From: CAZADH01 sp964483805
GTDB lineage: Bacteria; Muiribacteriota; Ozemobacteria; Ozemobacterales; Ozemobacteraceae
Reading direction: 5' to 3'
Assembly: GCA_964483805.1 (NCBI GenBank)
Contig: CAZADH010000004.1
Location: 13,850 to 77,849 of the forward strand
Length of the DNA: 64,000 nt
Shown piece by piece: positions 41,352 through 51,400 of the stretch. The position numbers were made by a program, and so were the translations under genes. The stretch's first letter is position 1. Each line of letters starts with the position of its first letter. The notes under the pieces are model-generated. The model made no database searches. It worked only from the letters and a program-made list of their open reading frames with translations, and was not told the DNA's origin.

Positions 41352-42213
41352 CTGCGGCCGTCGTCATGGCGTCGCGCGCACGCGACCGATCCTGTTATCT
41401 ATTGTATTGCTGTTGACGGGTTGGTTGTCGGCGAGTCCCGGTGGTGCCGCGCCCGGCCTGGCTGCCCCTGGGGCCGCAGCGGCGCCGGTGTGGCTCGAAG
41501 TGGCCAGTGTGACCGTGCCGGCGTGGGTGGCCCCGCTGACGGCACATCCGGCACGGGTCGTCGTGATTCCGGAAGAAACGCTCGATCGCGACTGGATCGC
41601 CGCGGTCCACGCCGCGGGCAAGCAGGTGTATGCGCGGATTTCCGTGGGGCGGGTGCGGCCGAGTCATCCGGCCTGGACCGTGCTCGACGGCAAGGCGCTG
41701 GGGTTCGAACCTGCGCCCGGCGCCTCGGGAACCTGGCTGGTGCGCTACGACCGTCCACAGTGGCGGGAAATCATGGAGCGCACCGCGGCCCGGTGCGCTC
41801 TGACCGGGTGCGACGGTATCGTGTTGACCGATGCCGAGGCGCTGCGCGATTTTCCGGAGTGGACGACAGTCAGGTTGCAGTTGCGCGATCTGATCGAGCG
41901 GATGGCCGAAGCGCTGCAGCGGCATCGGCCGGGCGCAGTGGTTTGGCTCGATGGTTCGGCCGACTTGCTCGACGACCGCGAGCTGCGACCGACGGTGCAC
42001 GGCTTGATCGTATCGGAGTTGTGGTACGCCGCCCGCCGGGTGCGCCGACAGCCCGATCGGGCCAGTCGCGACCGGCTCGTGCGGTTGCGCCAGTTGCAGA
42101 GCGCCGGGTTCATGGTGGGCGTGCGCGAGATTCCGCATTTCGACAACCAACGCGCCGTGGTCGAGCGATTGGCCGCCCGCGAGGGTTTCGTGATCGTGCG
42201 GTCGTGGCCGTGA
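41344..42213 (+). CDS. exported GH114/TM1410-like TIM-barrel protein
   Basis: 289 aa from a TTG at 41344 with AAGGAG at 41330-41335, overlapping the preceding gene. A signal peptide (TRPILLSIVLLLTGWLSA) leads to a domain like glycoside hydrolase family 114 (TM1410): GKQVYARISVG, WLVRYDRPQWREIM, and CDGIVLTDAEAL, where the D takes the place of the usual Y-L-D acid. In that family the enzyme cleaves galactosaminogalactan-type polymers. The substrate here is unknown. Motif half-sites occur at 41404 and just upstream at 41221/41235. Confidence 0.7.
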   Translation: MSDCGRRHGVARTRPILLSIVLLLTGWLSASPGGAAPGLAAPGAAAAPVWLEVASVTVPAWVAPLTAHPARVVVIPEETLDRDWIAAVHAAGKQVYARISVGRVRPSHPAWTVLDGKALGFEPAPGASGTWLVRYDRPQWREIMERTAARCALTGCDGIVLTDAEALRDFPEWTTVRLQLRDLIERMAEALQRHRPGAVVWLDGSADLLDDRELRPTVHGLIVSELWYAARRVRRQPDRASRDRLVRLRQLQSAGFMVGVREIPHFDNQRAVVERLAAREGFVIVRSWP

Positions 42214-42229
42214 TCGCCAAACACCAAGC

Positions 42230-42961
42230 ATGATCCGGTTCAACGGTTTGGCGAAGCAGTTCGGCACCAAACGGGCGGTCGACAACCTCGATTTCGTCAT
42301 CCCCGACGGGGCCATTTTCGGTTTTCTGGGGCCGAACGGGGCCGGCAAGACCACGACCCTGCGCCTGTTGATGGGTCTGCTCCAGCCGACGGCCGGCACC
42401 GCGTCGGTGGCCGATCGCGACGTGGTCAACGAGTGTCTCGAGGTGCGTGCTCTCGTGGGCTATCTGCCCGATGAGGTCTTTCTCTACGACTATCTGACCG
42501 GCCGACAGTTCCTCGAGTTCACCGCCGATGTGCGGGGGTTGCCCGAAGCTGCGTATGCGCGGATTCCGCAGTTGCTGGAACAGTTCGAGCTGGCCGAAGC
42601 CGCCGGCGACTATACGGTCAACTACAGCTACGGCATGAAGAAGAAGCTGGCGCTGGCGAGCATCGTGTTGCACCAGCCGCGGGTCTTGTTGCTCGACGAG
42701 CCGTTCAACGGGCTCGACCCCCAGAGCATCCGCAGTTTTCGCGAACGGCTGCAGCGACTCGCGGCGGAGGGGGCGACCATCGTGTTCTCGAGCCACGTGC
42801 TCGAGGTCGTCGAAAAGCTGGTCACACACGTCGGGGTGATCTACCAGGGACGCATGCAGGCGGTCGAGACCCGCGACGCCTTGATCGAGAAACACGGAGG
42901 ATCGCTGGAGAAGGCGTTCTTTTCCTTGACCAGCGGTGAACCCGCGCCCGTCGGTCCATGA
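42230..42961 (+). CDS. ABC transporter ATP-binding subunit
   Basis: 243 aa. Walker A GPNGAGKTTT, signature NYSYGMKKKLALA, Walker B VLLLDEPFNGLDP, switch histidine VFSSHVLEV. The signature (SYGMKKK) and short length fit the EcsA/CcmA type. The ATG has no clear ribosome site. The next gene starts at 42958, overlapping the stop (ATGA), so the pair is coupled and forms an exporter with the permease gene(s) below. Confidence 0.9.
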   Translation: MIRFNGLAKQFGTKRAVDNLDFVIPDGAIFGFLGPNGAGKTTTLRLLMGLLQPTAGTASVADRDVVNECLEVRALVGYLPDEVFLYDYLTGRQFLEFTADVRGLPEAAYARIPQLLEQFELAEAAGDYTVNYSYGMKKKLALASIVLHQPRVLLLDEPFNGLDPQSIRSFRERLQRLAAEGATIVFSSHVLEVVEKLVTHVGVIYQGRMQAVETRDALIEKHGGSLEKAFFSLTSGEPAPVGP

Positions 42962-43641
42962 GCGAATCCCCGTTGTTGGCCGGCGGGGCGGCGGTGCCGG
43001 GATCGTGGGCGCAAACGTGGGCCCTGGTGCGGTGGAAAACCCGCGCCATCTGGCAGTATTTCGGGGCCAATTTCGCCTGGTCGCGGCGGCTCATGTTCAT
43101 GCTGGGACTGGCCGTGTTCACCGTGGCCTTTGCGGCCATGGCCATGGAAGCCCCCGGGTTCGTCGAGAAAGTTCTGTTTTCGCACGCAACCGCGGTGTGG
43201 GCGATGTCATTATTTACATTGTATTTCATCGCCACGGTGTTCGCCGGTGACCTGATTCTCGGCCACACCCTCAACCTCGGGCAGATGAGTCACGACCAGG
43301 CCTTGTTGTCGGTGTGGCCTCTGCGTGCCGTGCCGGTGCTGCTGTTGCGGTTGTGGGAACGGGTGATCACCGACACGATCGGCATCATGATGCTGTTGGG
43401 CGGTTTCATCGGCCTGGCCTGCGCGCACGGCATCGACGCCTTCGCCGTCGGCCGCGGCGTGTTGATGTACTGCATGGTCTCGTCGGCGCTGGGCATGGGC
43501 TTGATCAACTGCATCACCGTGCTGCAGCGGTGCCTGCGCCCGGCGGCGTTGAACAATGCGTTCAGCCTGCTGAGCTACCTGGCGGCCGTGTTCGGCATGC
43601 TTCCCTACGCATTTTATCAGGCCAACCCGGTGGGCACGTAG
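42958..43641 (+). CDS. ABC-type permease, N-terminal half, ended by in-frame TAG
   Basis: 227 aa with about five hydrophobic helices (FMLGLAVFTVAFAAMAM, LFTLYFIATVFAGDLIL, GIMMLLGGFIGLACAHGI). It ends QANPVGT-TAG, and the very next codon is ATG in the same frame, after which the chain continues for 528 residues. The two parts look like one protein cut between membrane helices. A TGG-to-TAG change would explain the break. No good ribosome site precedes the ATG. A motif copy, TTTAC-ATT-GTATT, is at 43213. Confidence 0.75.
   Translation: MSESPLLAGGAAVPGSWAQTWALVRWKTRAIWQYFGANFAWSRRLMFMLGLAVFTVAFAAMAMEAPGFVEKVLFSHATAVWAMSLFTLYFIATVFAGDLILGHTLNLGQMSHDQALLSVWPLRAVPVLLLRLWERVITDTIGIMMLLGGFIGLACAHGIDAFAVGRGVLMYCMVSSALGMGLINCITVLQRCLRPAALNNAFSLLSYLAAVFGMLPYAFYQANPVGT
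43213..43225. promoter_or_regulatory. motif copy TTTAC-ATT-GTATT
   Basis: An 8/10 arm match; TTATT at 43210 and GTATT at 43221 are also 11 bp apart. Inside the permease gene. Confidence 0.45.
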
Positions 43642-45228
43642 ATGTGGGTGATCAGTCATCGCGACGCAGTCAGCGGCATTCTCGATCCGGTCCTGTACCC
43701 TCTCGGGCTGGGCATCGAGTGGTTGATGAACCCTCAGTGGGTGGGTTTTGCCGCGCCGTTGGGCATGTGGCTGGGCATCATGGCCGTGGGCAGCGTGGCC
43801 TATCTCGTCTTCGACGCCTGGCACTGGACGCGCTGGGTGCACTCGGGCGTGCGCGCTCCGGCGAAGACGAGCGGGCGCCGGTGGCTGCGCGGGTTTGTGG
43901 CCAAAGAGGCCTGGCAGTTGCGTCACGACATGAACCTTCTGACCAATGCATTTCTACTGCCGCTGACCATCATCGTGTTCGAGATCTACCTGCTGAAAGA
44001 CCTGATCGGGCTGTCGTCGTTTCTGCGCCTGATCAACGCGCTGGCGGCTGGGGCCATGTACTTCTGCCTGTTTGGGCCGATGAACACGGTGGGTGCCGAG
44101 AAGAAGGCGATCGCCTTCGCTGAAACCCTACCGGTCTCGCCCTATCGATTCCTGTGGGAGAAGGGGTTGTTCTGGCTGGTGCTTGCTGAAGTATTGTTTG
44201 TGCCGACCAGTGCCGTGGCGGCGTGGTATCTGGGGTTTGCTCCCGGCGCGATCGTGCAGGCCACGGTGTGGATGGCCGTGCTGACCGCGGCGTTCGTCTG
44301 GGTGACGGTGTGCAGTTCGGCGATCTTTGCCAACTACGAGTCGAAGGTGTTGCAGCAGGCTTCGACGCTGGGCGGCAAGTGGATGGCGGTCATGTTCATG
44401 GCGATGTTCGGGCCGATCCGGGGCCTTGACCCGCAGTCGCTGGTTCAGTTGGTCGTGTGTGTTCTTCTCGGGATCAGCCTGACGTTGAAGGCGGCGGAAA
44501 CCCTCGAGTCGCGACTGGATCCGGCCAAGATTGTGGTGCCGCGATTCCGCTTTGCCGATGCGTTCATCGCCGTCTTGGGCATGCTCGCGTTGCAGGGCAT
44601 CATCAGCGGCACGGCGCGGGCCCTCGTGCCGCCGGAACAGGTCGGCTTGTGGCCCTGGTTGGTGGCCTACCTGCTGACCATGACCGTGTTGGCGGGGCAT
44701 ACTTGGTGGTACACGCGCGAGCGTTTTGCGGCGCCGGGGGCGGCATTGGGGTTGCGCGCGGCGCCGGCGTGGGCGTGGGTGGCCGCGTTGGCGGGTGCCT
44801 GGGCGTTGGCGGCGGGGGCGCGCTGGTATCTGCACTGGCTCGACGAGGGGGCCGGCACGGTGTTCGGGCCATCGGCCGACGTCTGGGCGGTAGCCGTCGA
44901 GGCGGTCGGGGTGCGTGGGGCATTGGCCCTGTTCGTCATGACGTTCTGCGTGGTGGCGCCGCTGGTCGAGGAGCTGTTTTTTCGCGGTTTTCTCGGGGGC
45001 GCCTTGCGCGACGTCACGTGGTTGTCGCCGGCGACGGCGGTGCTGGCGAACGGCGCGCTTTTTGCCCTGGTGCATCCGTGGGTCTCGATGCCCCCCGTGC
45101 TTCTGCTCGGGGTGGGCACTGCGTGGTTGGCGCGTCGGACCGGGTCGATCATTCCTGGAATCGGGGCGCACGCCGTGTACAACGCTGCCGTGCTGGCGAT
45201 CCATGGAGCGGCGATCCCGGCCGGTTGA
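43642..45228 (+). CDS. ABC permease C-terminal half fused to CPBP (Abi) membrane protease
   Basis: 528 aa in the same frame as the upstream half. Residues 1-330 contain further permease helices and the segment EKKAIAFAETLPVSPYRFLWEKG, typical of ABC-2-like permeases. From about 360 comes a CPBP-family domain: EELFFRGFLGG (EExxxR motif), FALVHPWVSMPP and GAHAVYN carry the conserved acid and histidine residues of these intramembrane proteases. Fused ABC-permease/CPBP proteins are known. Whether this half is made by re-initiation at the ATG, by read-through of TAG, or not at all cannot be told here. Confidence 0.78.
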   Translation: MWVISHRDAVSGILDPVLYPLGLGIEWLMNPQWVGFAAPLGMWLGIMAVGSVAYLVFDAWHWTRWVHSGVRAPAKTSGRRWLRGFVAKEAWQLRHDMNLLTNAFLLPLTIIVFEIYLLKDLIGLSSFLRLINALAAGAMYFCLFGPMNTVGAEKKAIAFAETLPVSPYRFLWEKGLFWLVLAEVLFVPTSAVAAWYLGFAPGAIVQATVWMAVLTAAFVWVTVCSSAIFANYESKVLQQASTLGGKWMAVMFMAMFGPIRGLDPQSLVQLVVCVLLGISLTLKAAETLESRLDPAKIVVPRFRFADAFIAVLGMLALQGIISGTARALVPPEQVGLWPWLVAYLLTMTVLAGHTWWYTRERFAAPGAALGLRAAPAWAWVAALAGAWALAAGARWYLHWLDEGAGTVFGPSADVWAVAVEAVGVRGALALFVMTFCVVAPLVEELFFRGFLGGALRDVTWLSPATAVLANGALFALVHPWVSMPPVLLLGVGTAWLARRTGSIIPGIGAHAVYNAAVLAIHGAAIPAG

Positions 45229-45434
45229 TGCCACCGGCCCCGGCGTTGGCAATGGCGGCCACAGTTGTGTTTGAATGTGGGTTCATGCGACAATTGGGGT
45301 GTCGTGGTTGGCGGGGTGTCGGGGTGTCGGGGCCGGAATGGCCTGAGGTTACCGCGGTCCGAACCGTCGTTCGTGCCCGTGTGCGTATCTGCCGATGACT
45401 GCGCCGATCGGTGCGTGCATACGGAGTATTGCGC

Positions 45435-48400
45435 ATGAATGGCAACTGGGTTGGCGGGGTGTGGGTCCGGCGGGCGGCGGTGGTGTTGGCGGTTTGTTTG
45501 CTGACGACCTGTGGGTGGGCGCAGATCACGGTGCGCGACGGCCTGGGCCGCGAGATCGACGAGTCGTGGTTGAGCGACCGCGTCGAGGCCAACTGGAACC
45601 ACCTCGCCGTTGCCTCGTTGGCTTATTACATGATGGCCGTCGGCACGACGCCGGGTGGCACCGATGTCATGCCCTACACCAAGATCGGCAGCGCCAATCT
45701 GGCGTCGCCGGCGCTGACCCTGGCCAGTGGTACAACGTATTACACCTCGATTCGCGCCTACGACCACGTCGATGTTTTGCAGAACACCGGCACGAGCAAC
45801 GGCTTTCGCGTGCGGGGTGATCCGTTCTTCGTCGACACCGCGTCGGCAGGCTTCTTTCAGAACGCGCGGGCCCTGGTCATGTGCGACACGACGACGACGC
45901 CCACCAGCGTGCAACCCGCCCTGTTTTCGAATGCCGGCGGCGATTACTGGAAGCGTCGCGTCAAGGTGACGATCACCGAACCCGGGGTCATGGACCGCGT
46001 GCAGGCGCCGTGTCATGTCACCTTCACCGTAGGGGCGGGCGAGATCACGAACACGCGACAGATTCGCGTCTGCGACAACTTCGGCAACGAGTTGCCGCGC
46101 TACATTCTGACGATTGCCCCCAACGCCTCGACACTCACGCAGCCACACATTGTATTTCTCGTCAATATGCGCAAAGACGAGTCTCAGGATTTCTGGATAT
46201 ACTGGGACAACACGAGTGCGACCGACCCGGGGTATCCATTCGTGCTGAACACCGACAACATCTCGGTGTTCAACTACACGCCCTACTATTCGCGGCGTCT
46301 CGATGTCGTCGGCAACGAAGAGGTGCCGTACGCCACCCAGTTGGGTTCATCGACGTCACCCAATCCGAATGCGGTCTTCGAGATGGAGTCTGTCGCCAAC
46401 CGGGGTGCCGTGAAAGACGACAGTCGCAGCAACCAGATCATGAATCTGTTCCCGACCGATTTCTATTTCTTCGGTGCCGTGCAAAACGCCTGGTGGTGCT
46501 GGTCGAACGCGACGCTCTACATTACGAACACCCGATGGAATTCGTGCGGCCCGGCTGACGCCACGCACTTGACGACGAACACGCGGTTCCCGAACGGCGC
46601 CATCTGTGCGCTGTTTGGCGATCTGCGCTACAACGTCGAGGGGTTCCCGGCGCGCGCCGGCATCTGGCGCGACGATCTGACGAACCCCACCCGCCGGGTG
46701 TTCACCTACCGCAACAACGGTTGGGCGGCAACTGAAGATATTCAGATCTTTCAGTTGATCGTCTACCAGACCGGAGATATCGGTTTCAAATACGACTACC
46801 TCAGCCCCCAACTCTTGACCGGATCGGGTGGCGATCCGCGGCCGAATCCGCATCGCACGGTGGGTGTCTCGGCGTGTGACAATTCGCGCTATCTCCGCAG
46901 TGCGCCGCTGCCCTGGGGTCTGGGCAACGCGCCGACGTCGTATTACCAATGTATGGACGCGTTTCGCGGGTATCCGAACAACGGACCCGTGTTCGCTGCC
47001 GCCGAAACCCCGGTGGGGGGATGGGCGAACGTCGGCAACATCGACTCGATGGTTTTCGATTCGCGGTCGACGAATCCGACCTGGTCGCAACTGCAATACG
47101 ATGTAAACTGCGGGGCCAACGGCCGCATCAACTTCTGGGCCCGCACCGGGGGCACGCCGACGCCGGATGGCACGTGGAGCGCGTGGACGAACGTGGTGAC
47201 GGCGACGGCAAACGGCGCAACGGGGTTGACGGTGCCGGGAAACCGCTACTTCCAGTATCGGGCCATTTTTCAACGCAATGGCAACGGCGCGCCGCAAGCC
47301 CGTCTCGACGAGGTGCGCATCGTTTGCGGCAACATCAGCGTCGAATCGGTGAATGTCGGGGTTGCCTCGAGCGTGACGCAGGGACAGTTGACCATACCGA
47401 TTGGGGTCAAGGTCAAGAACAACAATCTGGTACCGGCGACGGTGGCGTCGTTGGCGCTGACGTTTTCTCTGGGCAGTTACACGCAGGCATTGGTGTCGCC
47501 GACCCTGCCGATTGTCCTGGGTTCGGGTGTCGCCACCGATGCCACGTTCACGGTTACGGTATGGGACGGCTCCCCGGTCGGTACCGCCACGATCAACGCG
47601 TCGGTGACGGCCACCATTGCCGGGCCGATTACCCTGCGGGATACCGATGCCCAATTCCCGGCCACCTGGTGGGTCCGCAAGAAGGCGAACCTGATCATCG
47701 ACAAGGCCGAGACGATTCCGACATTGGTTAACAAGAATGTCTTTGGCGTGTGGGTCCGCCTGCATCTGTCAAACGATGGCGAGACCCCGTACTGGTTCGA
47801 CGGGGCGACCCTGACCTTTACGCTTGGCGACTACAACAAGACCTTGGTGGCGCCGGCCGTGCTGCCGGTGATGGTCCCGGGGCCGGGTTCGTTGGTCGCG
47901 ACATTCTCGGTCGACATCCTTTCGACCAGTCCGTCGGGGGTTGCGGTGATCAGTGGCACGGCCGAGGGGCGCAATGCGATGAGCAACCAGTGGGTGGGTA
48001 CCACCGCGGCGGTGTTGACCGACTCCTGGACGATCCAGAATCCGGCGGTGCTGGCGATCGACACGATCGTGGCCTCGAGCCCCGTGTTTCGTGGTCAGAC
48101 CAACGCTCCCGTGTGGGTGACGGTGATCAATACCGGTGAAGCGTTGGCCTACTGGGACTCCTCGACGCTCAATTTCACATTGGGAACCTACGACGCCATC
48201 AACCCGACGACGACATTCCCACAAAACTTGTATGGTGGTTTGGCGACAACGGCCCGGTACGGGATCGACATCGCCCCGGGCACGGCCACCGGTACGGCAA
48301 TCATCGATGCCGACGTCGACGGGCGCGACAGCAACACGCTTTGGCCGATTTCCGGCACCGGCGCAGCGTATCCCGGTAGTTGGACGATCCTGGCCGAGCA

Positions 48401-51400
48401 GGTTCAAACCTTCAAAGATCCGTCTTTCCTGTATGAATCGATCAGCTACAATCGGCCCGGTGTCGGCAATACCTGGGTGTATGCCCGCGCCGAGAATCTC
48501 GTGCCATTCAAGGAATACGCAGTGCGTTGGTACGACCCAGGCGGCGTGCAAGTGGCGTCGACCAACCCGCCACTAACCGCCGATGCCGCTGGGCGGATCA
48601 CCCGCCAGTACGGGTTATCGCCGGCTTCGCCATACGGTGTATGGACCGTTAAGGTGACCAACCCGCTCAACACCTTCACCAACTGTTTGAGCAACTTCTC
48701 GGTGGTGAGCGGCGCCTCGTTGACGTGCAGTCTGTCGTTGCCGACCACGGTGTCGGTTGGGCAACCGTTTGGCGCGAGCATGACCTTCAACAATCCGGGG
48801 GGTGCCACACTCGACAGCGCGTATCCGACTCCCAGCCGCCTGGCGACCTCGGGAACCGGCATCGCCACGTGGACGTCCGGACCGACGCCGTTGATCTTGA
48901 ATGTGGCGGGGAACAGCCAGGCTACCATCTCGTGGGCCTGGCGCGCCACGACCCCGGGTTCTTTTACGGCTGCGGCCAAGGGGGCCGGCTTCGACGCCAA
49001 CTCCGACGATTTTCTCCAGAGTGCCACGGCGACCAGCAACATGTGCACCATCCAAAATCCGCCAAACTGCTCGATCACCGCGTTCGCAGCTTTGCCGGCC
49101 CAGGTTTACCGCAACGAACGTGGCCTCGTTGCGACGGTGACGGTGCGCAACGCCGGCGTCGCGGGGGCCGTGGTCAGCGCCGCGAGCCTGACCTTCACAC
49201 TGGGAAGTTATTCGCAGTACGTGGCGAACCCCATCTTGCCGGTGACGATTCCCGGTGGTGGCCAACGCGACTTCAGCTTCTGCATCGATGTCGACTCGAT
49301 GTCGCCGACCGGGACGAGTACCGTCAGTGGCAACTTCATGACCTGCGACGCCAACTGGCCGGCATCGACCACCTACCTCACCGGGGGCCCAACGAGGACC
49401 TGGTGCGTCAATGCTGCCGGCATCGCGCTGTCGGCCGAGGTGACGATGACGCCGGAGCAGTACTCGTTCAGCGCCGGGCAGACCGTGTATTTCCGTGCCT
49501 ACGGTGTTCCGCCCAATACGCAGTATTACCGCATGCGGGTGTATCCCGGCCAGCGCGCCTACTCGTTTGCGCCGCCGGCAGGGCAGATTGCCTGGTCGTC
49601 GCCTTTGTCGGCCGGTGGCGCGGGGTGGTGCGACTTCCTCTACGACATTCCCCTGGCGCCGGCAATCGGCACCTGGTCGGTGTTTTTCTGCGACAACAAC
49701 TACACGTTTACCCGGGCGGTGCAATACTTTTCAGTACAGCGTCGGGGTGCTCTGGTCGCCACTTTGACCCTGTCGCCGACGACCGCGTTCGTGGGTGATC
49801 TCGTCACTGCGACCATGATCGCCAGCAACACGGTGGGGTCGGGTTCGACGATCGCGCCGGCCACGGCGTCGCCGTTGATCAAGACGGCCGCCAGCACCGG
49901 CGATCTGACCTTCCTGGACGGACCGACACCGGCGGTGGCCACGATCGCGGCGCTGAGCAGCGGGACCTTTGTCTGGACGTATGCGGCTGCCTCCGACAGC
50001 GGCATGGTCGGCAGTTATTCTGTGGTGGCAGAACTCGCGACCGGTGTCACCGGTGTCGATCTGAACACGGGCCTTGCGACCGCCTCGAACCAGGTGAGGT
50101 CGAACGAGATCTACATCTATCGACGCGGCCTGCAGATTCTGACCCCGCCGTGGAATCCGCCCTTGTGGAACCTCGGCACGCTGCTGTGTGGGCAGACGAG
50201 TGCTGCGGTGAACTCGACGGTACAGAACAACGGCAACTATCCGCTCAATCTCGTCAGTTGGAACAAGACCGATCTCAATGGCCCGGGCGCCAAGGTGTCA
50301 AAGGCGAACCTCACGATCAGTCCCGATCCGGTCGGCGCGATTGCCGCGGGCGGCAACAAGCCCGCATCGGCGTACATCTGGATGCCCTATAACCAGCCGG
50401 CCGGCACCTACATTGCCACGATGGCGGTCTATGAAGACCTCAACAGCAATGGCAACCGCGAAACCGATGAGCCGTACTCGATGTTTGCGGTGCAGGCGGT
50501 CGCTTCGCTGTGCCAGGTGCTGGTCTGGACCGACAATTACGTCGATCTGGGTGATTGGATGCCGGGCGATTCGACGGCGAGCAAGACTGTGAACGGTTTC
50601 AACGGCGGCAACCTGCCGTGCAGTTCGGTGACGGTCAAGCTGCTCTCCGGACCGGCCTGGATCTACGCGAACCCCGTCGGCCCCGTGCCCCTGGCCACCG
50701 GCGAAACCTGGATCGCCAGCGTGTCGGCAGTGGTGCCGGCGCTGCAGCCGGGTGGCATCTACCTTGCCACCTTCACGATGTTTGAAGACCGCAACAGCGA
50801 CGGCATCTGCCAGAACAACGAAGCGAGTTCAACGTTCTTGGTGCGCATCGGCGTGGGCACGAAAGGGTTGGTACTGGCGCCGCCGCTCCTGAATATCGGG
50901 ACGGCAACACCCACCTACGTGCTCGAAGGTTTCCCGCTGACGATCACCAACACGGGACAACTGCCCCTGGTCATGCTGCGAGGCAACCTGGCCACCATGA
51001 GCGATGGGCTGGGGCACGAGTTCGGTCCCGAGAACATTGCCATTCACACGCCGGCCGTGGTCGGTACAGGGTCTGCCGGAGTTGCATCGGTCGGCATCTA
51101 TATTCCGGCCGGTCAAGCAGTCGGCACCTACACGGCGACGCAGTGGGTGTTCGAGGATACGAACCCGAACGGGACCTATGACTCGGGAGAAGCATCGGCC
51201 AGCTTTGTCTTGCGTTGTTATGTGCCGGTCTGGCCGGCGGTGCAGGTGTTGGCGGGCACCGTCGATGTCGGTGGGGTTGCGGCGGGCAATACAAAGCCTG
51301 TCAGTTTCCCGTGTCGCAACATCGGCAACGTGACGCTCTCGGCGTTGTATTTCGAGAAGGTGAATCTGATCAGTGGCACCAGCACGATCAATCTGGCGCA

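Noticed and set aside
45229..45434. Promoter of the first giant gene
   Set aside because: No hexamer pair with 16-18 bp spacing was convincing in this gap, so none was annotated.
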